Below, in pieces: positions 1-13,300 of a DNA stretch of 64,000 bases. The notes below the pieces were generated by a model, which was given only the letters and a program-made list of their open reading frames with translations, searched no databases and had not been told where the DNA came from. Made by a program: the position numbers and the translations under genes. Every line of letters begins with the position of its first letter. Position 1 is the first letter of the stretch. The DNA is taken from contig NC_061152.1 of NCBI RefSeq assembly GCF_905220365.1, positions 2,655,001 through 2,719,000 on the forward strand, written 5' to 3'. The stretch is from Vanessa cardui (taxonomy: Eukaryota > Arthropoda > Insecta > Lepidoptera > Nymphalidae).

Positions 1-340
1 AATATATTCTTGAAAAACCGTAAGAAATTTTACAAAACAAAATTTCTAATTTCATTCCTACCCAAAAGCATCCAATGAAATATTTCTTGAAATTTAAATA
101 TTAGTAAAATGTGAAAATAACAATACCACAGATCACAAATATATGTAAAAGCGCGGCGAGAAGCCTCATTCTGTCGAGATCGTTAACAGTTTACGACATA
201 TTTTACCTTCGAATTTTATTGTATCGCGAAATGAAAAACTTATCAGGTTTGAATTAACTTTATTGTTGGCATAGAAACAGTTTCTTTACACAAACATAAA
301 ACATTTGTATTGTTATATGTTTTACGGCGGCCATTTGCGA
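1..340. other. AT-rich sequence, nothing recognised
   Basis: No exon-like frame or known repeat found on either strand. Lies downstream of ZAD-A. Confidence 0.5.
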
Positions 341-349
341 TGCAAACGA

Positions 350-535
350 GGATTATTACAGCATTACTAGTCGTGCCCGCGACGTCGTGCGCGTTTGAAT
401 TTAACAAAATGGTGTTGTAGCCTAAGTAACCTTATGTAGTAGCTGTCAGTGAGTCTCGTCAAAATCGGTCCAGCCGTTTCAGAGACTAGTCGGTACAAAC
501 AGACAGACAAAAATTGTCAAAAATGTTATTTAAAT
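350..535 (+). mobile_element. RTE-like tail, second family
   Basis: TCAAAATCGGTCCAGCCGTT and ACAGACAGACAAAAATTG. Related copies at 31640-31900 and 53065-53220. Another related tail with TCGGTTCAGCGGTTTGGTCG lies at 9500-9690, 11250-11330, 49190-49370 and 53560-53705. Confidence 0.55.
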
Positions 536-680
536 TGAAGTCGTCAATTTGAGTTGATCTCAGGTTTCCAGGTTGATGCACATTCGCGTAAGAGATGAAA
601 ACTGCTTATAGTCAACATCTATGATGGTGACCACCTCAGATGATCTGGAGGCTAAATATAAGATCTGGTATTACAAAATC

Positions 681-984
681 GAGCTGAGATGGCCCAGTGG
701 TTAGAACGCGTGCATCTTATCCGATGATTGCGGGATCAAACCCAGACAAGCACCACTATATATATATGTCCTTAATTTGTCTTTATAATTCATCTCGTGC
801 TCAGCGGTGAAGGAAAACATCGTGAGGAAACCTGCATGTGACAAATTTCATAGAAATTCTGCCACATGTGTATTCCACCAACCCGCATTGGAACAGCGTG
901 GTGGAATATGTTCCAAACCTTCTCCTCAAAGGGAGAGGAGGCCTTTGGCCAGCAGCAGTGGGAATTTACAGGCTGTTGTTGTTG
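681..984 (+). mobile_element. SINE-1 (tRNA-derived, Metulj-like), full length
   Basis: A box TGGCCCAGTGG, B box GGATCAAACCC, a body with ATTCCACCAACCCGCATTGG and a GTT-repeat tail. About 26 copies in this window share this plan. Confidence 0.88.
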
Positions 985-1162
985 ATACAAAATCCGGGGA
1001 TCCAACCTCAGACGATTTAATAAAAGTGATTGGGTTACTGACTTCAGAAACTTTTCAGAGTATTAGGCTGTATTCACACTCCTGATCCTCCGAAAGCAGG
1101 TTAAACTTGACCTGAGCTTGAAACTCTTTCTATCTCTCTTCGAGAACAGCCATATTTATCCT

Positions 1163-1357
1163 TCAACAGCATCCTGCCGATTTCCCACGCTGGGCTAATT
1201 CCTGCTCTCCCTTTGAGGAGAAGCTTTGGGACATATTCCACCACGCTGTTGTTAGAATACACATGTGGCAGAATTTCTATGGAATTAGACACATGGAGGT
1301 TTCCTAACGATGTTTTCCTTCACCGAGCACGAGATGAAATATAAACACAAATTAAAC
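1163..1357 (-). mobile_element. SINE-1, partial
   Basis: 3' two thirds of the element, about 40 bases past the ZAD-A stop codon, so probably in the 3' UTR or just beyond. Confidence 0.8.
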
Positions 1358-1395
1358 ACGTGAACACTGGTTGGTCGTTTCTGCTCTTCTATCGA

Positions 1396-4300
1396 TCACT
1401 CTTCAATATCCTCAAAGTTGGTTTCAGAGTGCTTGTGGGCGATTCTCTTATGGGTGCAAAGCGCCCCGCTTCTCCTGTACCGCTTACCGCAGAGCTCGCA
1501 CGAGAGCGGCTTGTCCCCTGTGTGTATGGACTCGTGTTCTCTCAACGCTGTTGTATCCTGGAAACAACATTAAGATGGTGCCATGATATTCTACCTGTAC
1601 CATTGAGTGCGTTAGGGGCCGTTAATATATTACGTCATTCTAAATTAGGGGGGGGGGGGGTGTTCTGCGGATGACGGTAAATGATATATAGGAGGGGGGG
1701 GGTGCTTAGAAATTGATGTCATTCTTATTTATTCATTTATAGTTTAGTGTTCACGTACAAACAGATTATTTCTAAAAAGAAATTTCTTCCAGCACACCTA
1801 GTAAGTGAGACTGCAAATGTGAGAGGCGGCTGACGCGCGTACAATACAAAAATAACTCATAATAAACATACATAATGCAACATACATGTACACAAAATAC
1901 TCTAAAAATAATATTACATATAATACTAGCTGCCCGCCCCGGCTTTGCCCGTGGTACTTACACGTATTATACATATAAACCTTCCTTAAGAATCACTCTA
2001 TCTATTAAAAAAAACCGCATCAAAATCCGTTGCGTAGTTTTAAAGATCTAAGCATACATAGGGACAGACAGCGAAAGCGACTTTGTTTTATATACTATAC
2101 TGCAATGTTTAAATTTCATCAAACTGGTAATTACGTCAATTTTGGGAGAAATTACGATAGGATGATTGTAGGGTCTAAAGTTTGAAAAAATCGATGACGT
2201 CATTTATGGACGGCCCCTTATGTTGTTCTATATTTTACATACGAACTGTTCTGTGTCGTCGTTTCATAATATAAATATTATGTTGCCAAAGATTTTTAAA
2301 TATACAAGAATCGACAAGTTAGAACTAGCGCGCACTGGTAACTTTTGTCAAACTCAAACTCAAACTCAAACTCAAATGTCTTTATTCAACATAGAAGCAT
2401 TACACTTTCTTATTGATGGTCAATTGAAACACTACCACCGGTTCGGAAAGAAAATACCCTGACCTGAGAAGAACCGGCGAAAGAAACTCAGCGGGTTTTT
2501 TTTTTTTTTTGTTTGTCTTATGTATTATGTAAATAAACAATTTAATATGAGATGAAATAGCCAGGAGGCGATCGTATCATTCCCAAGGTGTGCTATCGAT
2601 CATAAACTCATTAATTGTATAATAACCTTTTACACACAAGCGTTCCTTAATAATTTTTTTAAATTTGGCAACAGAGGCATTTTGAACGCTTTCTGGGATC
2701 CTGTTGTAAAACCGTATACATTGCCCCACAAAGGAGTTACTGACTCTACGCAGTCGAGTAACAGGAGTAACAAGTTTGTGTTTGTTCCTTGTACCAATGT
2801 TATGAGTATCACATTTTCTCATGAAATCATTAATATTTTTTCGTACATACATAACATTAGAGAATATATATTGAGAAGCAACAGTCAATATCTTGATTTC
2901 TTTAAATTTATTCCTTAACGATTCTTTAGCTCCTAGGTTGTAGATTGCGCGAATAGCCCTCTTCTGTAGCACAAATATGGTATGGATAGCGGCTGCATCG
3001 CCCCACAGCACAATACCGTATGACATTATACTATGAAAGTAGCTGAAATATACTAAGCGAGCCGTATCAACATCGGTACATAATCTAATTTTTTTGACCG
3101 CGAATGCCGCAGAACTCAGTCTACTCGCCAATCCGTCAATATGAGGGCCCCATTGCAACTTGGCATCAACAGTAAGGCCAAGAAACTCAGCAGAATCAAT
3201 TGGATCCATCGATTCCCCATTGATGAGTACATCGGCTTTTACATTTTGTACATTTGGCGTACTAAATTTCACAATTTTAGTTTTATTATTATTTAGTTTA
3301 AGATTATTTACGCTAAACCAATGTACTATATCAGCTATAGCATTGTTTACGTCGTCGTACTGTACCTGTTTTCTATTAATTTTAAAAACTAAGGAGGTGT
3401 CATCAGCAAACAATACTATATCATGTTTGTTCCCAACAAGAAAGGGCAAGTCATTTATATATGTGAGAAACAGAAAAGGTCCAAGAATTGATCCCTGAGG
3501 GACCCCCATACCAACTGAGACCCCAGGAGACCTTTTTCCTTTAACGTCAACCCTCTGAATTCTATTGTTAAGATAGGAAGTCAGAAGGTCGAGCGCACAT
3601 TCTCTAATTCCATAGTGATAAAGTTTCCTGACCAGAGTCTCATGTTGAACACAATCAAAAGCTTTGGATAAGTCACAGAAAATCCCTAAGGCATCCCGTG
3701 ACTCTTCCCAGGCTTCATAGATATTCTTAATAAGCTCGATACCAGCGTCTGTTGTCGAGCGACCCCTCGTGAAGCCAAATTGTTTACTATGAAGCAGATT
3801 ATGTTTGTTAAAGTGTTCTAATAATTGATTTAGAATTATTTTCTCAAATATTTTGCTCAGGGTAGGTAGAATTGAAATTGGCCTATAGTTGTTGGGGTCT
3901 GAAGAACTACCAGATTTAAATATTGGAATAACTTTACTATGTTTCATCAGGTCAGGAAATATACCACGTTGGACACAACTATTGAATATTAAAGCAAGAT
4001 AAGGTGCAATCACATCAATAATCGAATTTATCACCTTTAGAGAAATACCCCATAAATCAGCCGTTTTCTTGATGTCTAATGACTTAAAGGCGCGTATTAT
4101 GTCGTTGGGGTTTACAAGGGTAAAATTAAAGTTAGAATTGCAAGCTCTTACATTTTCTTTCATCAATGACTCGGCAACATCAGGAGAAGAAATAAGTAAC
4201 TTAGTTGTGAAAACTGGTATGTCAGCAAAAAATTTTTCAAAAACTGTAGCAACTTCCTTTTGACTATTTACTACTTTACTATTATAATTCAGGCTCAATT

Positions 4301-7300
4301 CGGAGTTGCAACTGCCAACTCTACCAGTTTCACAATTAATAATTTTCCAGGTCATTTTTATCACGGTGACTGTTTCGTCACTCTTGTCGAGTCCATGAAT
4401 ATGTAATACTAATAGTATATGAAGTAATAGTAGTTGGTGGTAGGGCTTTGTGCAAGCCCTTCTGGGTAGGTACCACCCACTCATCAGTTATTCTACCGCC
4501 AAACAACAGTACTCAGTATTGTTGTGTTCTGGTTTGAAGGGTGAGTGAGCCAGTGTAACTACAGGCACAAGGGACATAACATCTTAGTTTCCAAGGTTGG
4601 TAGCACATTGACGATGTAAGGATTACTTAATATTTCTTACAGCGTCATTGTCTATGGGTGATGGTGACCACTTACCATTAGGTGTACCATACCATAAAAC
4701 AAAATAGATAATAAATTTATAATGCTCTTTCAAGATTCAAAATCAAAATACTTAAGAATATTTCTTCGTATATTCTAATTTTTATCAAATGTCATAATTT
4801 ATTTTTTACTATCAAAAGTAATTGAATGATTATCTACCCTGTATATATGCTAAGATTGAAATATTCATCTTGAACAGTGATTCCCAAAGTGATCCAGGTG
4901 GACCCCCAGGGGTTCACGGGGGACATGATGGGGGTCTACGCAGGCCTGTAAATTCCCACTGCTGGGCTAAAGGCCTCCTCTCCCTTTGAGGAGATGGTTT
5001 GGAACATATTCCACCACGCTGTTCCAATGCGGGTTGGTGGAATGCACATGTGGCAGAATTTCTATGAAATTTGTCACATGCAGGTTTCCTCACGATGTTT
5101 TCCTTCACCGCTGAGCACGAGATGAATTATAAAGACAAATTAAGCATGATGATGAATCAGCGGTGCTTGCCTGGGTTTGAACCCGCAATCATCGGTTAAG
5201 ATGCACGCGTTCTAACCACTGGGCCATCTCGACTCTCGAGCGTGTCAAGCCAAGTTCAAATCAAGACTCACGCGACAAACTTTCCCACAGGTCTGACACA
5301 GGTATATCTTCCGTACTGTCTCCTTCTTTTCGCCGTAATGCGTGTACTTCAAGTGACGTGTAAGCAGCCTGCCTGACGACATAATCTAGAACATATCATA
5401 TATTTCATTTTCAAATCATATGAATAGTAACTTCTAATTAAAGAAATTACTATTATACTTAACGCTTGTGATAGGAGGGAAGGATAATAGCCAATAATAA
5501 GAGGCCAGAATCGAACCTGCTACTTATAACTTGACGCTTAAAATTTTCATTGAAATATATATCTATATCATTTTCTAAGAACCAAATATATACATTAAAA
5601 ATATTGTAAGGTTACGACAACTTTACGACAAAATTTATAACATCCGCCTCGCAGAGGACCAACTTGACGAAATATTTTTCAATGTTTTGAAGATTTTCTG
5701 GGTCACATATGTCCCTGACTAAATTCAGTGTCTTTAGACATTTTCAAAGACTAACCAACAGTACGACAAAACTTAGATGTCACATCGGCAAAATTCGTAA
5801 AACCGATCACATCCGAATTGAGTACGCCATCCCAAATTATCAATATAAATTTCGTATGTGAATATGATCTTTACACAAACGCAATAACTTGTAATATCAT
5901 ACGACCTATTATATTCGTCAATTTGATGCGTCGCTTTACACGCACTCGCTGTCTCGGGTCGAACTGACGCGGGAATCTATAGCGACGAATGGCGTCGAGT
6001 GGCGCGATAGGGAGCTGTTTCTGTTAGTTGTGAATCGGCAGTGATCGGTTTTATTGAATTTGCCGATGCTACATCTAAGTTGTGTCGTACTATATAGGCC
6101 CCAATCTTCACATTAATCCTTTAGGACTTTAAAAGCGTCAAACATAACCCCGTGGCTGTCAGAAACTCAGACATTTGGCAGTAAGTTACTTATAGGGTGT
6201 AGACATCAGCTAATATTTTAGGAAATTCTACCCCCTGAGGGTAAAAAGAGTGGGTAAGGCTGTAGGTTCAGCTAGTACTACATAGATAGCTCACTGACCT
6301 TATCACAAATGGGACACTTGTGGTTGCTCTTCCCCATGTGGCGATAGTTGATGTGGTCGCGTCGGTCGGCCTTCGTACGGAAACCTCTCTTGCAGATCGG
6401 ACATCGGATCCTGGCACAGTCAGAACGAATACTTGTCTTAAATATTGTACTTATAATGTATTTCAAGCTGAGATGCCCCAGTGGTTAGAACGCGTGCATC
6501 TTAACCGATGATTGCGGGTTCACATCCAAGTACCACTATATATATGAGCTTTATTTGTGTTTATAATTTATCTCGTGCTCGGCGGTGAAGGAGAACATCG
6601 TGAGGAAAGCTGCATGTGTCTAATTTCATTGAAATTCTGCCACATGTGCATTCCAGCAACCCGCATTGGAACAGCGTGTTGGCATATGTTCCAAGCCTTC
6701 TCCTTAATCCAGCAGCAGTGGGAAATTTACAGGCTGTTACTTTACTTTTTTTAATGTATTTTAGAGATACCCCCTAATTGAATACTTTTGAGTAAGATTT
6801 TGCCTCTTATGTATTTTACAAAGAGCAAGAAATGTTTATTAGGACACGAGACACAATAAAAAGAATAAAAAAAGAAAAACAACCAAAATTAAAAAAAACA
6901 ACAACTAATTATAACTACTGACTAACTTAATCTAAAAAAAACAATGATAATTAATGAGTCCTAAAAATGTACAATTCAGCTTCCAATTTTAGGTAACGTA
7001 TTACACGTACTAAAACTTGGTTTTCTCACCTAAACGCATCATTACCAGCGTGTGTCTTCGTGAACTTTAAATACGACTAGCGCTGTGTTAGAGAGAGAGA
7101 GGAAGAGCCTGTAGTGTGTATGAGAGAAAGGGATGTCAGATATTGGCACCATTACGTAATGAAACAAGTTACCCTCCCATAAGTAATAACATCGATATCC
7201 TCCACTAAACGTATCAGTTCCAGCGTGTGTTGGGTTAGAAAGAGAGAGGACGAACCTATAGTATGTGTGAGAGAAAGAGAAGGAACTAATACCTCACCTA

Positions 7301-10300
7301 AACGCATCATTCCCAGCGTGTGTCTTCGTGAACTTAAGGTGATGGAGGTACAATGAAATACGACTAGCGCTGTGTTAGAGTGAGAGAGGAATAGCCTGTA
7401 GTATGTGTGAGAGAAAGAGAAGGAACAAATTCTTCGTGAACTTAAGGTGATGGATGTACGATGATATACGGCTAGTGTTGTGTTAGAAAGAGAGAGGACG
7501 AGCCTGTAGTATGTGTGAGAGAAAGAGAAGGAACAAATACATTACCTAAACGCATCATTACCAGCGTGTGTCTTCGTGAGCTTTATGTCATATAGGTACA
7601 ATGAAATACGACTGGCGTTTTGTTAGAGAGAGAGAGGAAGAGCCTATAGTATGTGTGAGAGAAAGAGAAGGAACAAATGACTCACCTAAACGCCTCATTT
7701 CCAGCGTGTGTCTTCGTAAACTTTAAATACGACTAGCGCTGTGTTAGAGTGAGAGAGGAAGAACCTGTAGTATGTGTGAGAGAAAGAGAAGGAATAAATA
7801 CCTCACCTGAACGCATCATTACCAGCGTGTGTCTTCGTGAACTTAAGGTGATGGAGGTACAACGAAATACGGCTAGTGTTGGGTTAGAAAGAGAGAGGAT
7901 GAGCCTGTAGTATGTGTGAGAGAAAGAGAAGGAACAAATACCTCACCTAAACGCATCATTACCAGCGTGAGTCTTCGTGAACTTTAAATACGACTAGCGC
8001 TGTGTTAAGAGTGAGAGAGCAATAGCCTGTAGTATACGTGAGAGAAAGAGAAAGAACAAATACCTCACCTAAACGCATCATTTCCAGCGTGTGTTGGGTT
8101 AGAAAGAGAGAGGAAGAACCTGTAGTATGTGTGAGAGAGAAGGAACGAATAACTCACCTAAACGCATCATTCCCAGCGTGTGTCTTCGTGAACTTAAGGT
8201 GATGGATGTACGACGAATTCGAAACGAAGGTCTTGTCGCATTCGAAGCATTTCACGCTTTGCCTCTCCCCGTGGACCTTCAAATGTACCTTCATTGTGTC
8301 GTAGCGAATCAGCTTCCCGCATACCGGGCACGGCTGGCGGGGCAGAGTCCCCATGTGCAGGCTGGAACATATATTGGACAACATCACATACATTACTCTG
8401 ATCCCAATGTGAGTAGGGATCAGAGTAACGCACTTGTGTTGTGGAAGATCAGAAGTAAACAACAGCCTGTAAATTCCCACGGCTGGGCTAAAGGCCTCTC
8501 CCTTTAAGGAGAAGGTTTGGAACATATTCCACAACGCTGTTGGTGGAATACACAAGTGGCAGAATTTCTATGTAATTTTTCACATGCAGGTTTCCTCACG
8601 ATGTTTTCCCTCACCGCTGAGCACGAGATGAATTATAAAGACAAATTAAGCACATGAATCAGCGGTTCTTGCCTGGGTTTGAACCCGCAATCATCGGTTA
8701 AGATGCACGCGTTCTAACCACTGGGCCATCTCTGCTCATCATCAGAAGATCAGATCAGATCAGAAGTAACGACGCCACAAACACCCAGACCCGAGACGAC
8801 ATCGACAACTAAAGAACGTTTTCTACGTTAAATCAGCCGGAAATCGAACCTGGGGCAACGGAGTGGTGTACCCACGAAAACCGGCCTACTCGAATCAGAA
8901 AGTCGTAATAATTTTCAAATTTCATTATTATTTCAAATTTCGAACCCTATGACAGGTTTCGTTTTGATTTAATGTCATTGTAATATAATGAAACCTCTTT
9001 TATGTCAATTAGTTTTATACAGGCCAGTATCTTTTTTCGTCTCTCTAAAATTAATTCTTTGTTAAATCGTAACTGTTCGCGCCTGCGAATATTATTTAAT
9101 CATATCTATAATATATAAACATCTAAATTTATTTAATTTTGATTCACATTATTTTACCATATATGAAACCTTTTTTTACAACATTCAAAAAGAAAAAGTG
9201 ATGTATAAAATCGAATGTTCTGTGATCTTCTTTTGTCTTTTTTTATTCACTTACTAACTACTAATGACAACGTAACAATGTACAATTAAAATGCAAGAAT
9301 TATTAATATTAAACTAGTTTTTAAAGCATTTCATTGATTAATTGAGTTCGGACTCCAGAGTCCAAGTAATTGAGAGTAACAATTTAGTAAATTGGAATCA
9401 AGAATCTTTAATTATCTGCCCATCCACGGCTGGAGATCAAAATGAGACCATGACATATGTGCAGATATCGTCCCATAATCACTTGGTCAAAAATCGGCTC
9501 ACGCTATTAATAAGACTAGGTGTTTGTAGGTGTGTGAGGGTTGCTAGTGACATTTTAGGCAAAAAAAGTAGACAATGTCCATCCTTGGATTTCAAGTTTG
9601 CTTCATAACAAATCTCATCAAAATCGGTTCATTCGTTTGGTCGTGAAAGAGCAACAGACAAACAGAGTCATTTTCACATTTCTAATATTAAGTATAGATG
9701 TTTGTTTAAATTTCATATCGCACTTAGCAGTGAAGGAATCGTGAGGCAACCTTCACGTGTCATATTAAAATACACAAGTGTCTCCAAAACTACCTCCTCC
9801 CAAACAGTGGAAACGTTGGCCCAATTTTTTTTTTATGGTTTAGGTTGGTGGACGAGCATATGGGCCACCTGATGGTAAGTCACCATCGCCCATAGACAAT
9901 GACGCTGTAAGGAATATTAACTATTCCTTACATCGACAATGCGCCACCAACCTTGGGAACTAAGATGTCACGTCCCTTGTGCCTGTAGTTACACTCACTC
10001 ACCCTTCAAACCGGAACACAACAATACTGAGTACTGTTGTTTGGCGGTAGAATAACTGATGAGTGGGTGGTACCTACCCAGACGGGCTTGCAAAGCCCTA
10101 CCACCAAGTGTGTGATCGGATCACCTCATAATTTAGTTAAGGCATCACTCACCGTTCGTGATTCATCAAGTTATACGAGCCTGTGAATGTTTTCCCACAA
10201 GTGGAGCACTTGAAGTCAGGCTGTCTGTGAACTTTCTGAATATGGATCGTTCTCTGTTTCTTCGTACTGGAAAATTTAAGACAAATAAATATAAGACATC

Positions 10301-13300
10301 ACATACATTACTCTGATCCCAATGTGAGTAGCTAACGCACTTGTGTTGTGGAAGATCAGAAGTAACGACGGCACAGACACCCAGACCCAAGACATAGACA
10401 ACTAATGGATTTTCTACATCGACTCGGCCGGGAATCGAACCCGGGACGTCGTCAATTCGTCGTGTGTTGTACTCGTGTCAAGTCCATCAGTGACGAAACA
10501 GTCACCGTGACAAAAGTAACCAGTGCGCGCTAGTTCTTACTTGTCGATTCTTGTATATTTAAAAATCTTTGGCAACATAATATTTATTATTATGAAACGA
10601 CGACACAGAACAGGTCGTATGTAATATATAGGACAACATCACATACATAACTCTGACCCCAATGTGAGTAGCTAACGCACTTGTGTTGTGCAAGATCAGA
10701 AGTAACGACGGCACAAACCAGACCCGAGACGACATAGACAACTAATGGACCTTCTACATCGATTCGGCCGGGAATCGAACCCGAGACGTCTTCGTGTTTT
10801 GTACTCAATGGCATAGGTAGAGTATCATGGTACCATCTTAATGTTGCTTTCAGGATACAACAGCGTTAAGAGAACACGAGCCCATACACACAGGGGACAA
10901 GCCGCTCTCGTGCGAGCTCTGCGGGGAACGGTACAGGAGGAGCGGGGCGCTTTGCACCCATAAGAGAGTCGCCCACGAGGTCATATCGAAGAGATTACTG
11001 GTTACTGTTATGGAAGACGCCCAACCCAAGACGACATAGAAAACTTTCTACATCGATTCGGCCGGATCGAACCCGGGACCTCGGAGTGGCGTACCCATGA
11101 AAACCGGTGTACACACTGCTCGACCAAGGAGGTCGTCAGATAACATTTAGTCAAAGATTCATCTAAACTGTAATTTTTGTGAACTGACATATGACAACCA
11201 AACAAACTCACTGTTTGGCTGTCATGTGTCATGTCATGTGTTGCCAAATTTCATCAAAATCGGTTCAGCGGCTTGGTTGTGAAAGAGCGACAGACACAAA
11301 CAGACAAGAGTTACTTTCACATTTATAATAGTCATATAGTTAATTGATTTTCTTGGAATATGGGTCATTTTCTATACCTGCTCGAAAGGTATGTGACTCC
11401 ACCCCACCTTGTGAGTGGAAGTGGAGACCAAACGCGAAGACGACCAGTATAGTCAGCAAGAATGCTGCACTAGTCGCCTTCGCTACGCTACACGATGCCT
11501 CTTTACCCTCGTTTGAAGGCACCCAAGGTATAAGAGTCACACACACACACATACACACACACACGTGTCATTTTGGTGTACAAAGCAAAGAGTTGCCAAA
11601 TTAAAAACAGTATCATTCATAAATTTAAATAATTTATAGAATTTACTTGGTGGTAGGGCTTTGTGCAAGCCCGTCTGGGTAGGTACCACATCAGTTATTC
11701 TACCGCCAAATAACAGTACTCAGTATTGTTGTGTTCTGGTTTGAAGGGTGAGTGAACCAGTGTAACTACAGGCACAAGGGACATCTTAGTTCCCAAGGTT
11801 GATGGCGCATTGACGATGTAAAGAATAGTTAATATTTCTCACAGCGTCATTGTCTATGGGTGATGGTGACCACTCATCAGGTGGCCCATATGCTCGTCCG
11901 CCAACCTATACCATAAAAAACATATATCAATGAGAAAATTATTCAATACAAGACAATACAGATGATAGAAAATCATGGAGCTAATAGTTGCTGACTTCCT
12001 TGCAAAGGTAAGGTATTGTACACAACTTAGATGTCGCATCGGCTAAATTCGTAAAACCAATCACATCCGAATTGAGTGCGCCATCCCAAATTATCAATAT
12101 TTATTTCTCATGTGAATATGATCTTTACACAAACGTAATAACTTGTAATATCATACGACCTAATATATTCGTCAATTTGACGCGTCGCTTTACATGCACT
12201 TGCTTTCTCTGACGCGAGAATCTATAGCGACGAATAGCGTCGAATGGCGCGATAGGGAGCTATTTCTATTGGTTGTGTAAATCGGCAGTAATCGGTTTTA
12301 TTTTCATTCCATTGCATTTTCCGATGCTACATCTAATTTGTGTCGTACTATACCAACTAAAGACATTTACCAAGATTAATATACTCACTCGAATAACTCA
12401 TTGCATTTGGAGCAAACATAGCCGACCGATGTCTGTTTGTCCGGCGACACGTCTGCCAGCCAGGGCTTCAGGCCTGGATTCTTCAAATATGACCTTTTTC
12501 GTAACTACAATGACGAAATAGAAATATTCTTTGAAGGATTCAAAGTTGTATCTCGAAATATCTGTGTTGCATAACTATCGACGGTATATTCAGGGCGAAT
12601 AGCCCATCAATAGGCTATTTGACAATGCGAAAAATAAATTGTGAATTATTGTAATCAGTGTATATTATGAGTTTAACAATGGTTATGCACTAATGAAACT
12701 TGAAAATAATACTTAATTTATTCAAAAATCAATAAATAAAAATGCATTTTTTTAAATGTTTGTCACGTGACACAAAACGCTCCTGATTGGCCGGGCTTAT
12801 GATGAAGTCACTTTCTTGTAAACCTTGCTTTTCTACTATATGAACCACAGATTAAAATACAGCAAAGTGACGTCACCGACCCCATTGCAGCGCCATATTG
12901 TCCAAGTAGCGTTTTCGCGCGTTATTTAAATATGGAATTTTTAATATGATATTTTTCAGCAAATATGAACTAGAGATAAAAAAAAATCAACTTTTACTGT
13001 GTTCCTTAATCTCTACTAAATAATATAAAATGGATTTTAAAAACCAGTCAAATAGCCTATTGATAAATGAATAGCCCAATACGTTATATTATTTTTATAT
13101 GACTGACTGACATTTAACGCATTTGTCTTGACTAATATATCTTATTGGAATGTAGATCAGCACTGACAAATAGTCTTCCATATATACAAAAGCAAAATAC
13201 GAGATGGCCCAGTGGTTAGAAAGCGTGCATCTTAACCGATGATTGCGGGTTCACATCCAAGCACCGCTGATTCATGTGCTTAATTTGTCTTTATAGTTCA

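Noticed and set aside
807..1005. Recurring frames starting MKENIVRKPACDKFH in many places (807, 4914, 13315, 61878 and others)
   Set aside because: They are translations of the SINE-1 body, conserved only because the SINE copies are similar; not a gene family.
4356..4484. N-terminal part of the long RT frame starting MSGWYLPRRACTKP
   Set aside because: This is the reverse complement of an R3 element plus flanking host DNA that happens to be open in frame with the LINE.
7020..8151. Possible CRISPR-like array of regular repeats
   Set aside because: Units exceed 80 bases, are degenerate and derive from exon 7; the sequence is eukaryotic.
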